This document shows positions 23,901 through 33,090 of a DNA stretch of 64,000 nt, piece after piece; within the stretch, counting starts at the first letter, position 1, and every line of letters begins with the position of its first letter. Under the pieces are notes generated by a model, which saw only the letters and a list, made by a program, of their open reading frames with translations, did no database searches and was not told the DNA's origin. Location of the stretch: assembly GCA_004561545.1 (NCBI GenBank), contig SFVK01000004.1, positions 109,996-173,995 of the forward strand, written 5' to 3'. The stretch comes from a bacterium (GTDB taxonomy: Bacteria; Bacillota; Clostridia; Oscillospirales; Ruminococcaceae). Made by a program: the position numbers and the translations under genes.

Positions 23901-25340
23901 ATGGCAAACGACAAGAAAAAAATGGTGGAGGCCATCACCGCGCAGGAAGTGGACTTTGCGCAGTGGTATACCGACATCTGCACCAAGGCGGAGCTGGTGG
24001 AGTATTCCAGCGTCAAGGGCTTTATCATCCTGCGCCCCTACGGCCAGGCCATCTGGGAAAACATCCAGAAGCTGATGGACGCCCGCTTCAAGGCCACCGG
24101 CCATGAGAATGTGGCAATGCCGCTGCTCATCCCTGAGAGCCTGCTCAAAAAGGAGGGCGAGCTGGTCAACGGCTTTGCCCCCGAGGTGGCCTGGGTCACC
24201 GCCGGCGGCAGCGAGCCGCTGGAAGAGCGCATGGCCATCCGCCCCACCAGCGAAACCATGTTCTGTGACCACTGGAGCCGCGTGCTTCATTCCTACCGCG
24301 AGCTGCCCATGAAGTACAACCAGTGGTGCAGCGTGGTGCGGTGGGAGAAAACCACCCGTCCCTTCCTTCGCAGCCGCGAGTTCTGGTGGCAGGAAGGCCA
24401 CACCATCCACGAGACCGCCGAGGAGGCCCAGGCCGAAACCGCCCAGCAGCTGAACTGCTACGCGGATTTCTTTGAGCAGGAGCTGAACATTCCCGTCATC
24501 AAGGGCCGCAAGACCGACAAGGAAAAGTTTGCCGGCGCCGAGGCCACCTACACCATTGAGGCCATGATGAAGGACGGCAAGGCGCTGCAGAGCGGCACCA
24601 GCCATTACTTTGGCGACAAGTTCTCCCGCGCTTACAACGTGACCTTCACCGGGCGGGACAATACCCTCCAGTATCCCTTCCAGACCAGCTGGGGCACCTC
24701 CACCCGGATGATCGGCGCCATCATCATGGCCCACGGCGATGACGACGGCCTGATTCTGCCCCCCGCCATTGCGCCCATCCAGGTGGTCATCGTCCCGGTG
24801 GCCGCCCACAAGCCCGGCGTGATGGAAAAGTGCCGTGAACTGGCCCAGTCCCTGGGCAAGGTCGCCCGCGTCAAGCTGGATGATTCCGACAAGCAGCCCG
24901 GCTGGAAGTTTGCCCAGTGGGAGATGAAGGGAGTGCCGCTGCGCATTGAAGTCGGCCCCCGTGATCTGGAAAAAAATCAGTGCGTGCTGGTGCGGCGTGA
25001 CACCCGCGAAAAGCAGTTTGTCAGCCTGGACGAACTGCCCGCCGTGATTCCTGCCCAGCTGGACGCGCTGGCCAAAGACCTGTACGACCGCGCCCTTGCC
25101 AACCGCGAGAGCCGCACCTACACCGCCACCACAATGGACGAGGTCAAGTCCATCGTGGCGGAAAAGACCGGCTTTATCAAGACCATGTGGTGCGGCGATG
25201 TGGCCTGTGAGGAGGCCATGAAGGAGCAGGCGGGGCTTTCCAGCCGCTGTATGCCCTTTGAGCAGGAGCATCTGTCCGACATCTGCCCGGTGTGCGGCAG
25301 GCCCGCCAGGAGCATGGTGGTCTGGGGCATCGCGTATTAA
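23901..25340 (+). CDS. proS: Prolyl-tRNA synthetase, archaeal/eukaryotic type
   Basis: Class II aminoacyl-tRNA synthetase of 479 aa. Motif 2 (RWEKTTRPFLRSREFWWQEGHT), motif 3 (GTSTRMIGAIIMAHGDDDGLILPP) and the Cys-rich C-terminal zinc domain (CGDVACEEAMKE...CPVCGRPA) place it in the short archaeal-like class without the editing insert. It is preceded by acpP and followed by a terminator. Confidence 0.95.
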   Translation: MANDKKKMVEAITAQEVDFAQWYTDICTKAELVEYSSVKGFIILRPYGQAIWENIQKLMDARFKATGHENVAMPLLIPESLLKKEGELVNGFAPEVAWVTAGGSEPLEERMAIRPTSETMFCDHWSRVLHSYRELPMKYNQWCSVVRWEKTTRPFLRSREFWWQEGHTIHETAEEAQAETAQQLNCYADFFEQELNIPVIKGRKTDKEKFAGAEATYTIEAMMKDGKALQSGTSHYFGDKFSRAYNVTFTGRDNTLQYPFQTSWGTSTRMIGAIIMAHGDDDGLILPPAIAPIQVVIVPVAAHKPGVMEKCRELAQSLGKVARVKLDDSDKQPGWKFAQWEMKGVPLRIEVGPRDLEKNQCVLVRRDTREKQFVSLDELPAVIPAQLDALAKDLYDRALANRESRTYTATTMDEVKSIVAEKTGFIKTMWCGDVACEEAMKEQAGLSSRCMPFEQEHLSDICPVCGRPARSMVVWGIAY

Positions 25341-25353
25341 GTTGAAATTTCCC

Positions 25354-25383
25354 GGCAGTGCCCCCCAAAGGCACTGCCTTTTT
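25354..25383 (+). terminator. Terminator after proS
   Basis: GGCAGTGCC (25354-25362) pairs with GGCACTGCC (25370-25378), followed by TTTTT. The next gene starts only 15 bp later. Confidence 0.8.
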
Positions 25384-25397
25384 GTTCAAAGAGCGTC

Positions 25398-26471
25398 ATG
25401 AAGATTTTATTGTTCGCCCTGCTGCTATATGCTGCGGGCCTGGTGCTGACGGGGGTCGGCAGCAGGCTGGCTTCGCGCTGCGCCACCTGGTGCTGCGCGC
25501 TGTGCGGGCTGCCCCTGTGGGTGGTCGGCGGAACGGTGGTTGCCATGTGCGCCGCGCTGCCCCAGCTGATGCTGGCTTTCCTGGCGGCGGGTCTGTCGGT
25601 GACGGCACTGGCCGTGGGCACCGCGCTGGCCGGCGCGGTGACGGACCTGGGGCTTGTGTTTGCGCTGTGCCTGCTGCGGCAGGATGTGGTGGTGGACCGG
25701 GGGGAGTTCTGCCGCAAATGTGCGCTGCTGCTGGCCGCCTGCGGGGTTGTTGTCTTCTTTGTGCGGGACGGCACCCTGAGCTACACCGGCACCGGCCTGC
25801 TGATGGCGCTCTTTGTGATCTTTGTGCTGCAGAGCGTGGTGTACCAGTACCGCTTTGTCTTTGGGGAGGACCTCAAGCTGATGCACGCCCATGCGGGGGC
25901 GCCGTCCCCCGACAAGGCGGAAAGTTACAGCGCCCGGACCATGATGTTCCCCGCCATGAGCATAAAGAGCAGCCTGTGCAACCTGGGAGGCACCGTGGCG
26001 GGGATTGTGCTGCTCTGCGCCGGAGCGGGCGCGCTGCTGGCCAGCGCGGTGGCTCTGGCCAACCTGACAGGCACCATCCAGGCCATGTGGGCGGCCACCC
26101 TGATCTCCTTTGGGCTGAGCCTGCCGCTGCTGGCGGAGGTGCTCCACCATCCCTTCGGGTCAGTCTGGAAGCGCTTTGCCGAGCGGTGCCGCATCTATCC
26201 GCCCGCCGCGCTGCCCATGCAGATGCTCAACAGCGCCATCCTTAACCTGACGCTGGTGCTGCCCGTTTCCAGCCTGATGTACCGCCGCCGGCTCCCGGTG
26301 GGCGCTCAGTTCCGGCAGTACGATGTGCCGCTGTGCATTGCCATGGCGGTGGTGCTGCTGGTGCCGCCGCTGCTCAAAAAGCGACTGTACCGCTGGCAGG
26401 GAGCAGTCTGCCTGGGGCTGTATTTTCTCTATTTTGCCGCCGCGCTCTTTGCCCCGGTGGCCGGCGCATAA
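25398..26471 (+). CDS. Multi-spanning membrane protein, exchanger-like
   Basis: 357 aa with about ten hydrophobic segments in two halves separated by a polar loop (about 155-185). The layout and positions of AALPQLMLAFLAAG and LSLPLLAEVLHHP recall the inverted repeats of Ca/cation antiporters (YrbG type), but the signature glutamates of the alpha repeats are not clear, so the transport function may be altered or lost. High cysteine content in the first 120 residues is unusual. No good Shine-Dalgarno is seen at ATG 25398. Confidence 0.55.
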   Translation: MKILLFALLLYAAGLVLTGVGSRLASRCATWCCALCGLPLWVVGGTVVAMCAALPQLMLAFLAAGLSVTALAVGTALAGAVTDLGLVFALCLLRQDVVVDRGEFCRKCALLLAACGVVVFFVRDGTLSYTGTGLLMALFVIFVLQSVVYQYRFVFGEDLKLMHAHAGAPSPDKAESYSARTMMFPAMSIKSSLCNLGGTVAGIVLLCAGAGALLASAVALANLTGTIQAMWAATLISFGLSLPLLAEVLHHPFGSVWKRFAERCRIYPPAALPMQMLNSAILNLTLVLPVSSLMYRRRLPVGAQFRQYDVPLCIAMAVVLLVPPLLKKRLYRWQGAVCLGLYFLYFAAALFAPVAGA

Positions 26472-26478
26472 CCGATCA

Positions 26479-26521
26479 AAAATGCCCGGAACGGCACACA
26501 GCACCGTTCCGGGCATTTTGT
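26479..26521. terminator. Bidirectional terminator
   Basis: AAAATGCCCGGAACGG and CCGTTCCGGGCATTTT form a 16-bp stem with loop CACACAGCA. It serves the convergent membrane-protein and histidine-kinase genes. Confidence 0.85.
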
Positions 26522-26526
26522 TGATT

Positions 26527-27987
26527 TTATTTGCCCTCCCCTGCGGGCAGCGTGAAGGTGAAGCGGCACCATTTGCCTTCCTCGCTCTCGGCCCGGATCT
26601 GGCCGCCCGAGAGGGTGATGAGCACCTTGCAGATGTGCAGGCCCAGCCCGCTGCCCCGGGTGTTGAGCCCGCGGGACCTGTCCTCCTTATAAAAGCGCTC
26701 AAAGACAAAGGGAAGCGCCTCAGGGGCGATGCCATCCCCCGTGTTCTCGATGGTCACACGGACCATGGCGTCCTCCTGATGAACGTCAAAGCGGATCTCG
26801 CCGCCCGCCGGTGTGAATTTGATGGCGTTGTCCACAATATTGTAGACCACCTGATGCACAAAATCCGGGTCGGCATAGACCAGCATTTTTCCGGGTTCCA
26901 ACCCCTGAATATCGATCCTTCCGTCCTCGATGCGCTGCTCGTCGGAGAGCACCACATCGGTGATGGTCTCCCACACATTGTAAGGCCGGGGATGGCCTTT
27001 TACCTCGCCGGATTCCAGCTTGGTGATGTCCAGCATATTCTGCACCAGCCGCGCCAGACGACCCGTCTCCTGGGAGACAATGCCAAGGTAGTGGCGATAC
27101 TCGCTCTCCGGGATGGTGCCGTCCAGCATACCGTCGATAAAGCCTTTGATGCTGGTCATGGGCGTGCGCAGCTCATGGGCGATGTTGCCCATGAACTGTC
27201 CCCGGGAATTGTCGATGTTTTGCAGGCGGGCCGCCATATTGTTGAAGGTGGTGGCGAAATCCGCCAGTTCCTCGCAGCCGGTGACCGGCGCGCGGGCGGT
27301 GAAGTCGCCGCTGCCCAGCTGGCGGGCCGCCTGGCTGATCTGCTCGATGGGTTCGGTGATGCGCCGCGCCATCACCACGCAGAGTACGCTGCACACAATG
27401 ATGATGACCAGCGCGGAGATCAGGAACATATTGAGCATATCCCCCACATAGGCGCCCAGGGCGTCCATGGGCGTGGCGGCAAAAAGGTACCCGGCCGAAC
27501 CGCCCACATCGATGCGGCGTCCTGCCGTATAGTACCGCCTGGGATAGATGCCGCCCAAGGTGCCCTTCTCAAAGATATCCCTGCCGGAATCCATCTCGGC
27601 CAGCAGATCGGCGGGAACCTTCACGTCCCCAAAATCCTCCGCCCCGGTGTGAAGCAGCACATTGCCCCCGGCATCCGCCACAAATACCACCGCGCCGGAG
27701 GAGGTGTTGAACAGTTCAAATCCGCTGCGGGCGTTTTCCATCAGCGCCTCATCGTTCAGCGGCATCGTCACAATGGAGCCCTGGGCGGCAAAACGCTGGG
27801 TCAGCGCCGTGGCGCCGTCCAGCACCGCAGTGAGGGCCGACTGACGCTCCCGCACAAAGTAAGCGGTGGACATGGCGGTCTGAACGCCGCACATCATGGC
27901 CAGGCCAAAGATCAGCACCACCGCGATGGTGGTAAAGAATTCACTGCTGATGGTTTTGCGGCGGGCTTTTTTCCCCGCGCGGCTCAT
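26527..27987 (-). CDS. Sensor histidine kinase
   Basis: 486-aa membrane kinase. TM1 is about 17-42 and TM2 about 178-200, with an extracytoplasmic sensor of about 130 residues between them. HAMP (about 200-252) follows, then HisKA with phospho-acceptor H271 in NIAHELRTPMTS, then HATPase_c with N box (HQVVYNIVDNAIKFTP), G1 (ENTGDGIAPEALPFVFERF) and G2 (GSGLGLHICK). The start overlaps the response-regulator stop by 4 bp. The signal is unknown; the layout is PhoR/WalK-like. Confidence 0.92.
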   Translation of the reverse strand: MSRAGKKARRKTISSEFFTTIAVVLIFGLAMMCGVQTAMSTAYFVRERQSALTAVLDGATALTQRFAAQGSIVTMPLNDEALMENARSGFELFNTSSGAVVFVADAGGNVLLHTGAEDFGDVKVPADLLAEMDSGRDIFEKGTLGGIYPRRYYTAGRRIDVGGSAGYLFAATPMDALGAYVGDMLNMFLISALVIIIVCSVLCVVMARRITEPIEQISQAARQLGSGDFTARAPVTGCEELADFATTFNNMAARLQNIDNSRGQFMGNIAHELRTPMTSIKGFIDGMLDGTIPESEYRHYLGIVSQETGRLARLVQNMLDITKLESGEVKGHPRPYNVWETITDVVLSDEQRIEDGRIDIQGLEPGKMLVYADPDFVHQVVYNIVDNAIKFTPAGGEIRFDVHQEDAMVRVTIENTGDGIAPEALPFVFERFYKEDRSRGLNTRGSGLGLHICKVLITLSGGQIRAESEEGKWCRFTFTLPAGEGK

Positions 27988-28673
27988 TCTTTGACCTCGA
28001 ACTTATAGCCCACGCCCCAGACCGTTTTGAGGTTCCACTGATCGGAAGCGCCTTCCAGCTTTTCCCGCAGGCGCTTGACATGTACATCAATGGTGCGGGA
28101 GTCGCCGTAATACTCAAAGCCCCACACCTCGTCCAGCAGCTGGTCGCGGGTATAGACGCGGTTGGGGTGGCCCGCCAGGCAGGCCAGCAGCTCCAGTTCC
28201 TTGGGCGGCGCATCCACCACCTTGCCCTTGACCTTGAGCTCATAGCGGTTCATATCCAGATGGAGGTTGTCAAAGTCGTAAACGCCCTTGTTGTCCTCCT
28301 CCTTGCCGCCGCAGCGCCGCAGCACCGCCTTGATGCGGGCGGTGACTTCCTTTGCGTCAAACGGCTTCACAATATAGTCGTCGGCCCCCAGCTCCAGGCC
28401 CAGGACCTTGTCATAGGTTTCGCCCTTGGCGGTGAGCATGATAATGGGGGTCTGGTTGTTCTGACGGATCTTGCGGCAGACTTCCCACCCATCCATGCCG
28501 GGCATCATCACGTCCAGCAGGACCATGTCGGGGTGAAGCTTGTCGAATTCCGTCAGCGCAGCATTGCCGTCGTAGGCCAGCGTGACGGCAAACCCCTCCT
28601 TGACCAGATAGAGCCGCAACAGTTCGCAGATGTTTTTATCGTCATCCACAACGAGAATTTTCTCGTTCGCCAT
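27984..28673 (-). CDS. OmpR-family response regulator
   Basis: 229 aa. The receiver domain (1-120) has DDD at 10-12, the phospho-acceptor D54 in VLLDVMMPG, and K in MLTAKGE. The C-terminal winged helix (about 135-229) ends DQWNLKTVWGVGYKF. It is the first gene of the two-component operon and is transcribed divergently from ychF. Partner of the kinase at 26527. Confidence 0.94.
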   Translation of the reverse strand: MANEKILVVDDDKNICELLRLYLVKEGFAVTLAYDGNAALTEFDKLHPDMVLLDVMMPGMDGWEVCRKIRQNNQTPIIMLTAKGETYDKVLGLELGADDYIVKPFDAKEVTARIKAVLRRCGGKEEDNKGVYDFDNLHLDMNRYELKVKGKVVDAPPKELELLACLAGHPNRVYTRDQLLDEVWGFEYYGDSRTIDVHVKRLREKLEGASDQWNLKTVWGVGYKFEVKE

Positions 28674-28885
28674 GATGATTGCCTCCTTTTATATTCCGTA
28701 CGGTAATATTATAGAGTGTAAATGTGGAAAAATAAAGAAGAAACCGTGGCTTTTTTTCGCAAGAGGGAAAATTCCGCCTGCCTGCCGGCCGATTTGCCGC
28801 CCGTGCAGACGAAATTTCTTGCATCTTGGCTCCCGGGCGGCTATAATAGAATGCAGCATCGTGTGATTGATAAAGGAGCTTTGCC

Positions 28886-30016
28886 ATGAAATTAGGTATC
28901 GTCGGATTGCCCAACGTGGGCAAGTCCACTTTGTTTAATGCGCTGACCAGCACCCAGAATGCGCAGGCCGCCAACTATCCCTTCTGCACCATCGAGCCAA
29001 ACTCCGGCATTGTGCCGGTGCCGGACCCGCGGCTGGACAAGCTGGCCGAGGTGTGGAACACCGACAAAAAGACCCCCGCCATTGTGGAGTTTGTGGATAT
29101 CGCGGGCCTGGTCAAGGGTGCCAGCCAGGGCGCGGGGCTGGGCAACAAGTTTTTGGGGCACATCCGGGAATGCGACGCCATCGTACATGTGGTGCGCTGC
29201 TTTGACGACGACAACATCATCCATGTGGTGGAGGACGTGAACAAGCCCGAGAGCGTGGACCCCATCCGGGACATTGAGGCCATCGACCTGGAGCTGATTC
29301 TGGCCGACCTGGAAGTGGTAAACAACCGTCTGGGCCGCCAGCAGAAGGCCGCCAAAACCGGCAACAAAGCTGCTGCGGCCGAGGCCGCGTGGCTGGCCGA
29401 GCTGGCCGCCCATCTGGAAGCGGGCAAGCCCGCCCGCACCTTCGCCTTTGACGAGGGGGACGACGCGCAGGCTGCCACCCGCCGGGAACTGGGACTACTC
29501 TCCGCCAAGCCGGTGATCTATGCCTGCAATGTGGGCGAGGACGACCTGCTGGGCGGGCTGGACAGCAACCCCTATTACCCTCTGGTGGCCGCCCGCGCCA
29601 AAGAGGAGCACGCCCAGGCCATTCCCATCTGCGCCAAGACCGAGGAGGACATCGCGGACTCCACCCCCGAGGAAAAGCTGGCGTTCCTCCACGAGATGGG
29701 CATTGAATCCACGGGACTGGACAATCTGATTAAGGCCAGCTATGAGCTGCTGGGGCTCATCAGCTTTCTGACCGACGGCAAGAAGGAATGCCGCGCCTGG
29801 ACCATCAAAAAGGGCACCAAAGCACCCCAGGCCGCAGGCAAGATCCACTCGGATTTTGAGCGCGGCTTCATCCGTGCCCAGGTCATCGGCTATGATGTGC
29901 TGGCGCAGAACAATTTTGATTATGCCGCCGTCAAGGCCAAGGGCCTGCAGCGCACCGAGGGCAAGGAATATGTGGTGCAGGACGGCGATGTGATCGAGTT
30001 CCTGTTCAATGTCTGA
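28886..30016 (+). CDS. ychF: Redox-regulated ATPase/GTPase YchF
   Basis: Obg-family P-loop protein of 376 aa, ribosome-associated and ATP-preferring. G1 is GLPNVGKSTLFNAL, G3 is DIAGLVKGASQGAG, and the G4 position reads NVGED rather than NKxD, as expected for YchF. A C-terminal TGS domain (about 290-376) is present. AAAGGAGC lies before ATG 28886. mtnN follows after 18 bp. Confidence 0.95.
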   Translation: MKLGIVGLPNVGKSTLFNALTSTQNAQAANYPFCTIEPNSGIVPVPDPRLDKLAEVWNTDKKTPAIVEFVDIAGLVKGASQGAGLGNKFLGHIRECDAIVHVVRCFDDDNIIHVVEDVNKPESVDPIRDIEAIDLELILADLEVVNNRLGRQQKAAKTGNKAAAAEAAWLAELAAHLEAGKPARTFAFDEGDDAQAATRRELGLLSAKPVIYACNVGEDDLLGGLDSNPYYPLVAARAKEEHAQAIPICAKTEEDIADSTPEEKLAFLHEMGIESTGLDNLIKASYELLGLISFLTDGKKECRAWTIKKGTKAPQAAGKIHSDFERGFIRAQVIGYDVLAQNNFDYAAVKAKGLQRTEGKEYVVQDGDVIEFLFNV

Positions 30017-30034
30017 TCCAGAAGGAGGACCTGC

Positions 30035-30718
30035 ATGATTTTTGGCATTATGGGCGCGATGCCCGATGAAGTGGACCAGTTGTGTGCAAAGCTGGACGGT
30101 GTGACAAAGGAAACCTACGCCGGGGTGGAATACCACTGCGGCACACTGCATGGCAGGCAGGTGGTGGTCTGCTGCGCGGGCATGGGCAAGGCCAATGCGG
30201 CCGCCACCACTCAGGTACTCATCACCCGATATGGCGCCGAGCGCATCATCTTCTCGGGCATTGCGGGGAATATGACCTCCAAAATCGGCATCGGCGATGT
30301 CTGCGTGGGCCGGACGGTGGTCTACCATGACGCCCAGGACGACATGATCTGCCAGAGCGCGCCCTTCCTGAAGGAGTATTCCGGGGACCCCGCGCTGGTG
30401 GACGCCGCGCTGGCGGCCTGTGAGGCCTGCGGTGTGAAGGCCATTGCCGGCAAGATTGCCACCGGTGACCTGTTTGTGGGCGACGGCAAAACCAAGCGTG
30501 CCATCGAAGAAAAGTGTCACCCCGACTGTGTGGAGATGGAGGGTGCCGCCGTGAGCCAGATTGCCGCGCGCTGCGGCGTGCCCTGCGTGATTCTGCGCGC
30601 CATGAGCGACAACGCCGACGAGAGCGGCTACGAGGTGCTGGTGGTTAAAAAGTTCAGCATCACCGAGTATGTGCGCACCGCCACCGCCATTGTGGCCAAA
30701 ATGATCGAAAGCCTGTAA
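30035..30718 (+). CDS. mtnN: MTA/SAH nucleosidase
   Basis: 227-aa nucleoside hydrolase that cleaves methylthioadenosine and S-adenosylhomocysteine. The N-terminal FGIMGAMPDEV, the FSGIAGNM loop, GDLFVGD, and the catalytic VEMEGAAVSQIA and SDNADESG (Glu and Asp) are all present. GAAGGAGG precedes ATG 30035. Probably co-transcribed with ychF; a terminator follows. Confidence 0.94.
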   Translation: MIFGIMGAMPDEVDQLCAKLDGVTKETYAGVEYHCGTLHGRQVVVCCAGMGKANAAATTQVLITRYGAERIIFSGIAGNMTSKIGIGDVCVGRTVVYHDAQDDMICQSAPFLKEYSGDPALVDAALAACEACGVKAIAGKIATGDLFVGDGKTKRAIEEKCHPDCVEMEGAAVSQIAARCGVPCVILRAMSDNADESGYEVLVVKKFSITEYVRTATAIVAKMIESL

Positions 30719-30731
30719 CCGAGTCACAGGG

Positions 30732-30770
30732 TTCCGCCGTTCCCGGTCCGCCGGGGGCGGCGGAATTTTT
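30732..30770 (+). terminator. Terminator after mtnN
   Basis: TTCCGCCG (30732-30739) pairs with CGGCGGAA (30758-30765), followed by TTTTT. Confidence 0.75.
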
Positions 30771-30870
30771 ATGCAAAAGTGGACTCCGGCGGCTCGATGG
30801 GCCGCGACAATCTTTATGGTTTTTTAACAGAAAAGTCAAGACCCTTTTACCCTCTTAACCGGTTCTGACG

Positions 30871-30918
30871 TATGATAAAGTATTGAGAAGGCGGCGGGAA
30901 CCGCGTCGGTTTGCCGCC
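30871..30918 (+). promoter_or_regulatory. -10 element and stacked leader hairpin of the RCK gene
   Basis: TATGAT at 30871-30876 is a plausible -10 but I see no good -35. The leader then folds into a very stable nested stem: GGCGGC (30890-30895) with GCCGCC (30913-30918), and inside it AACCG (30899-30903) with CGGTT (30907-30911). About 80 nt follow before the start codon. K+ uptake genes are often riboswitch-controlled, but this does not match any switch I can recognise. Confidence 0.4.
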
Positions 30919-30999
30919 TGCGGCAGAAAAGAATGCTCCCCGGCGGGGGCGGACGGTCCGCGCAGCGGGCAAAAACGGTGGAAGGAAAGGGTATTTGCC

Positions 31000-31647
31000 A
31001 TGAAATCCATTCTCCTGATTGGTCTGGGACGATTTGGCAGACATATTGCAATCCAACTCAATCAGCTGGGGCACCAGGTTATGGCTGTGGACAGCCGGGA
31101 GGACCGCGTCAAGGCGGTCATGCCCTATGTGACCAACTCTCTGGTGGGCAGCGGCACCAACCCCGCTTTTCTGGTATCGCTGGGCGTGCGCAACTACGAC
31201 GTCTGCATCGTGGCCATCGGCAACGATTTCCAGAGTTCGCTGGAAACTACCTCGCTTCTCAAGGAGCTGGGCGCCCGAATGGTGGTGGCCCGGGCGGCGC
31301 GGGACGTACAGGCCCGGTTCCTTCTGCGCAACGGCGCCGACGAGGTGGTCTACCCCGAAAAGCAGATGGCAAAATGGACCGCCATCCGTTACAGTTCCAA
31401 CCACTTGCTGGACTACATTGAACTGGACAGCAGCCACGCCATGTATGAGGTTTCGGTGCCGGCCCACTGGGTCGGGCACACCATCCGGGGGCTGGATGTG
31501 CGCAACCGCTGCCACATTACCATCATCGGACTCAAGAAGGACGGAAAGCTGGAGCTTTCCCCCTCCCCTGACCTCCGCCTGGAGGCGGGGGAAACCTTGC
31601 TGGTGCTGGGCCTCAACCGCGACGTCCAGAAATGCTTTGACCTTTAG
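31000..31647 (+). CDS. TrkA/KtrA-type K+ uptake regulatory subunit
   Basis: 215-aa RCK protein. The N-terminal Rossmann domain (LLIGLGRFGRHIAIQL, VMAVDSREDRV) binds nucleotide; the C-terminal RCK_C domain (about 135-215) ends in GETLLVLGLNRDVQ. It normally gates a KtrB/TrkH channel, but none is adjacent, so it is an orphan here. ATG 31000 follows GAAGGAAAGGG and gives the canonical KSILLIGLGRFG start. Confidence 0.88.
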   Translation: MKSILLIGLGRFGRHIAIQLNQLGHQVMAVDSREDRVKAVMPYVTNSLVGSGTNPAFLVSLGVRNYDVCIVAIGNDFQSSLETTSLLKELGARMVVARAARDVQARFLLRNGADEVVYPEKQMAKWTAIRYSSNHLLDYIELDSSHAMYEVSVPAHWVGHTIRGLDVRNRCHITIIGLKKDGKLELSPSPDLRLEAGETLLVLGLNRDVQKCFDL

Positions 31648-31669
31648 AGCGTTCCTCTTCCATACACCA

Positions 31670-31722
31670 CCCCGGAACCTTCGCCGGGCCGAACGGCCCG
31701 CCAGGGGTTCCGGGGCTTTTTC
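31670..31722 (+). terminator. Terminator after the RCK gene
   Basis: CCCCGGAACC (31670-31679) pairs with GGTTCCGGGG (31706-31715), with a nested GCCGGGCC/GGCCCGC hairpin, followed by CTTTTTCTTT. Confidence 0.75.
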
Positions 31723-31748
31723 TTTCTGATTAAAAATTCCGCCTGCCC

Positions 31749-32006
31749 TCACAGCAGTTTAGGGGCCAGCGCGTGGCTGGAGCGGTCCCTGGCGGCCGTG
31801 GCCATCTCCCGGTGATTCCGCGTATCGCACAGCACCAGCACTTCCGCCAACATAGAGCACCACAACCCTGACCGGATGCTGTCGGGGAAATTTTGCCGCA
31901 TGATCGGATCATTCAAGGATAAACAGAACGCGTCACCCTTGGCAAGCTGGCGCTTTTCCCAGAAACATCCGGCAGAATTTGTGCAAATGGTAAAATATTT
32001 TTTCAT
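31749..32006 (-). CDS. Hypothetical small protein
   Basis: 85 aa if started at ATG 32006; it begins MKKYFTICTNSAGCFWEKRQ and has a mixed, protein-like composition with four cysteines. No clear Shine-Dalgarno is visible, and nothing is recognised. It faces away from the aldose epimerase gene. The alternative is a chance ORF in an otherwise 480-bp non-coding stretch. Confidence 0.4.
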   Translation of the reverse strand: MKKYFTICTNSAGCFWEKRQLAKGDAFCLSLNDPIMRQNFPDSIRSGLWCSMLAEVLVLCDTRNHREMATAARDRSSHALAPKLL

Positions 32007-32127
32007 CGATCGGGGGCAACATTCCAAAAAACCAGCCAAAAGGCTGTGCAGTTTACCGGTTTTCTTTGGCGGGTAAATGCAGTATACTGAATACAATCCC
32101 ATGATTTTGAAAAAGGATGTGCCTTCT

Positions 32128-33012
32128 ATGCAATACACCATTGAAAATGAATTTCTTCGCCTGACCGCCGACACCCACGGCGCCGAGGCGGTGAGCGTGG
32201 TCAACAAGGCCACCGGTGCCGAGATGCTGTGGTGCGGGGACCCCGCCGTATGGGGCCGCCATGCCCCCATTCTGTTCCCCTACACCGGCAAGCTGACCGG
32301 CGGCAAAATGATTGCCAAAGGGCAGGAGTATGCCGGGGGCCAGCATGGGTTTGCCCGCGACATGGAGCACACGCTGGTGGGAAAAACCGACGATACCATG
32401 ACCTTTGCGCTGACCGCCGGCGAGGAGACCCGCAAGCTGTGGCCCTACGACTTTGTGCTGCGCTCCACCTTTGCGCTGGACGGAAAAACAGTGCGCCACA
32501 CCCTGGCAGTGGAAAATCCCTCCGAGCCGGAACTGCGGTTCGGCATCGGGTACCATCCGGCGTTTGCCATTCCCTTTGACGATGCCCACACCGCCGCCGA
32601 CTACGAGTTCCGCTTTGACGCGCTGGAAAGTCCCCTGTGCGTGAGCGCTCTGCCCAATGGCCTGCTCAGCGGCACCGACTACCACTATCTGGCCCGCAAC
32701 GTCAAGTCCATCCCGGTGACCGACGATCTGTTTGCCAACGACAGCCACTGCATGGTCAATCTGCGCAGCAAGACGCTGGCCATTGTGGAAAAAGACACCG
32801 GCCGCGCCGTGCGGTGTAACATTGAGGACTACCCCTATGTGCTGATCTGGTCCGCCAAAAAGACGCCCTGCCGTTTTGTCTGCATTGAACCGTGGCAGAG
32901 CCTGCCCGGCGAGGAGAACGGCTCCCTGGTGTGGGAGGACCGTGCCTGCGCCGCCATCCTGACCCCCGGCGAAAGCTGGTCCACCACGCTGTGCACCACC
33001 TTTGACCGGTAA
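32128..33012 (+). CDS. Aldose 1-epimerase family protein
   Basis: 294-aa galactose-mutarotase-like beta-sandwich enzyme. GAEAVSVVNKATGAEMLWCGDPAVWGRHAPILFPYTGKL and the HGFARD motif (catalytic His) are typical of the YeaD/LacX-type branch, as is GIGYHPAFAIPF. AAAAGGATG precedes ATG 32128. It is near the GH2 beta-galactosidase, though not in one operon; both would act on galactosides. Confidence 0.88.
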   Translation: MQYTIENEFLRLTADTHGAEAVSVVNKATGAEMLWCGDPAVWGRHAPILFPYTGKLTGGKMIAKGQEYAGGQHGFARDMEHTLVGKTDDTMTFALTAGEETRKLWPYDFVLRSTFALDGKTVRHTLAVENPSEPELRFGIGYHPAFAIPFDDAHTAADYEFRFDALESPLCVSALPNGLLSGTDYHYLARNVKSIPVTDDLFANDSHCMVNLRSKTLAIVEKDTGRAVRCNIEDYPYVLIWSAKKTPCRFVCIEPWQSLPGEENGSLVWEDRACAAILTPGESWSTTLCTTFDR

Positions 33013-33035
33013 TTTTTGACCAAACGCATAAAATC

Positions 33036-33074
33036 AGCCCCCGGAACCTGTGCAGAATGCCGGTTCCGGGGGCT
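33036..33074. terminator. Bidirectional terminator
   Basis: AGCCCCCGGAACC and GGTTCCGGGGGCT form a 13-bp stem. Minus-strand reading continues into GATTTTATG. It separates the convergent epimerase and argF genes. Confidence 0.75.
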
Positions 33075-33090
33075 GTTGTCTGTGGAATCC

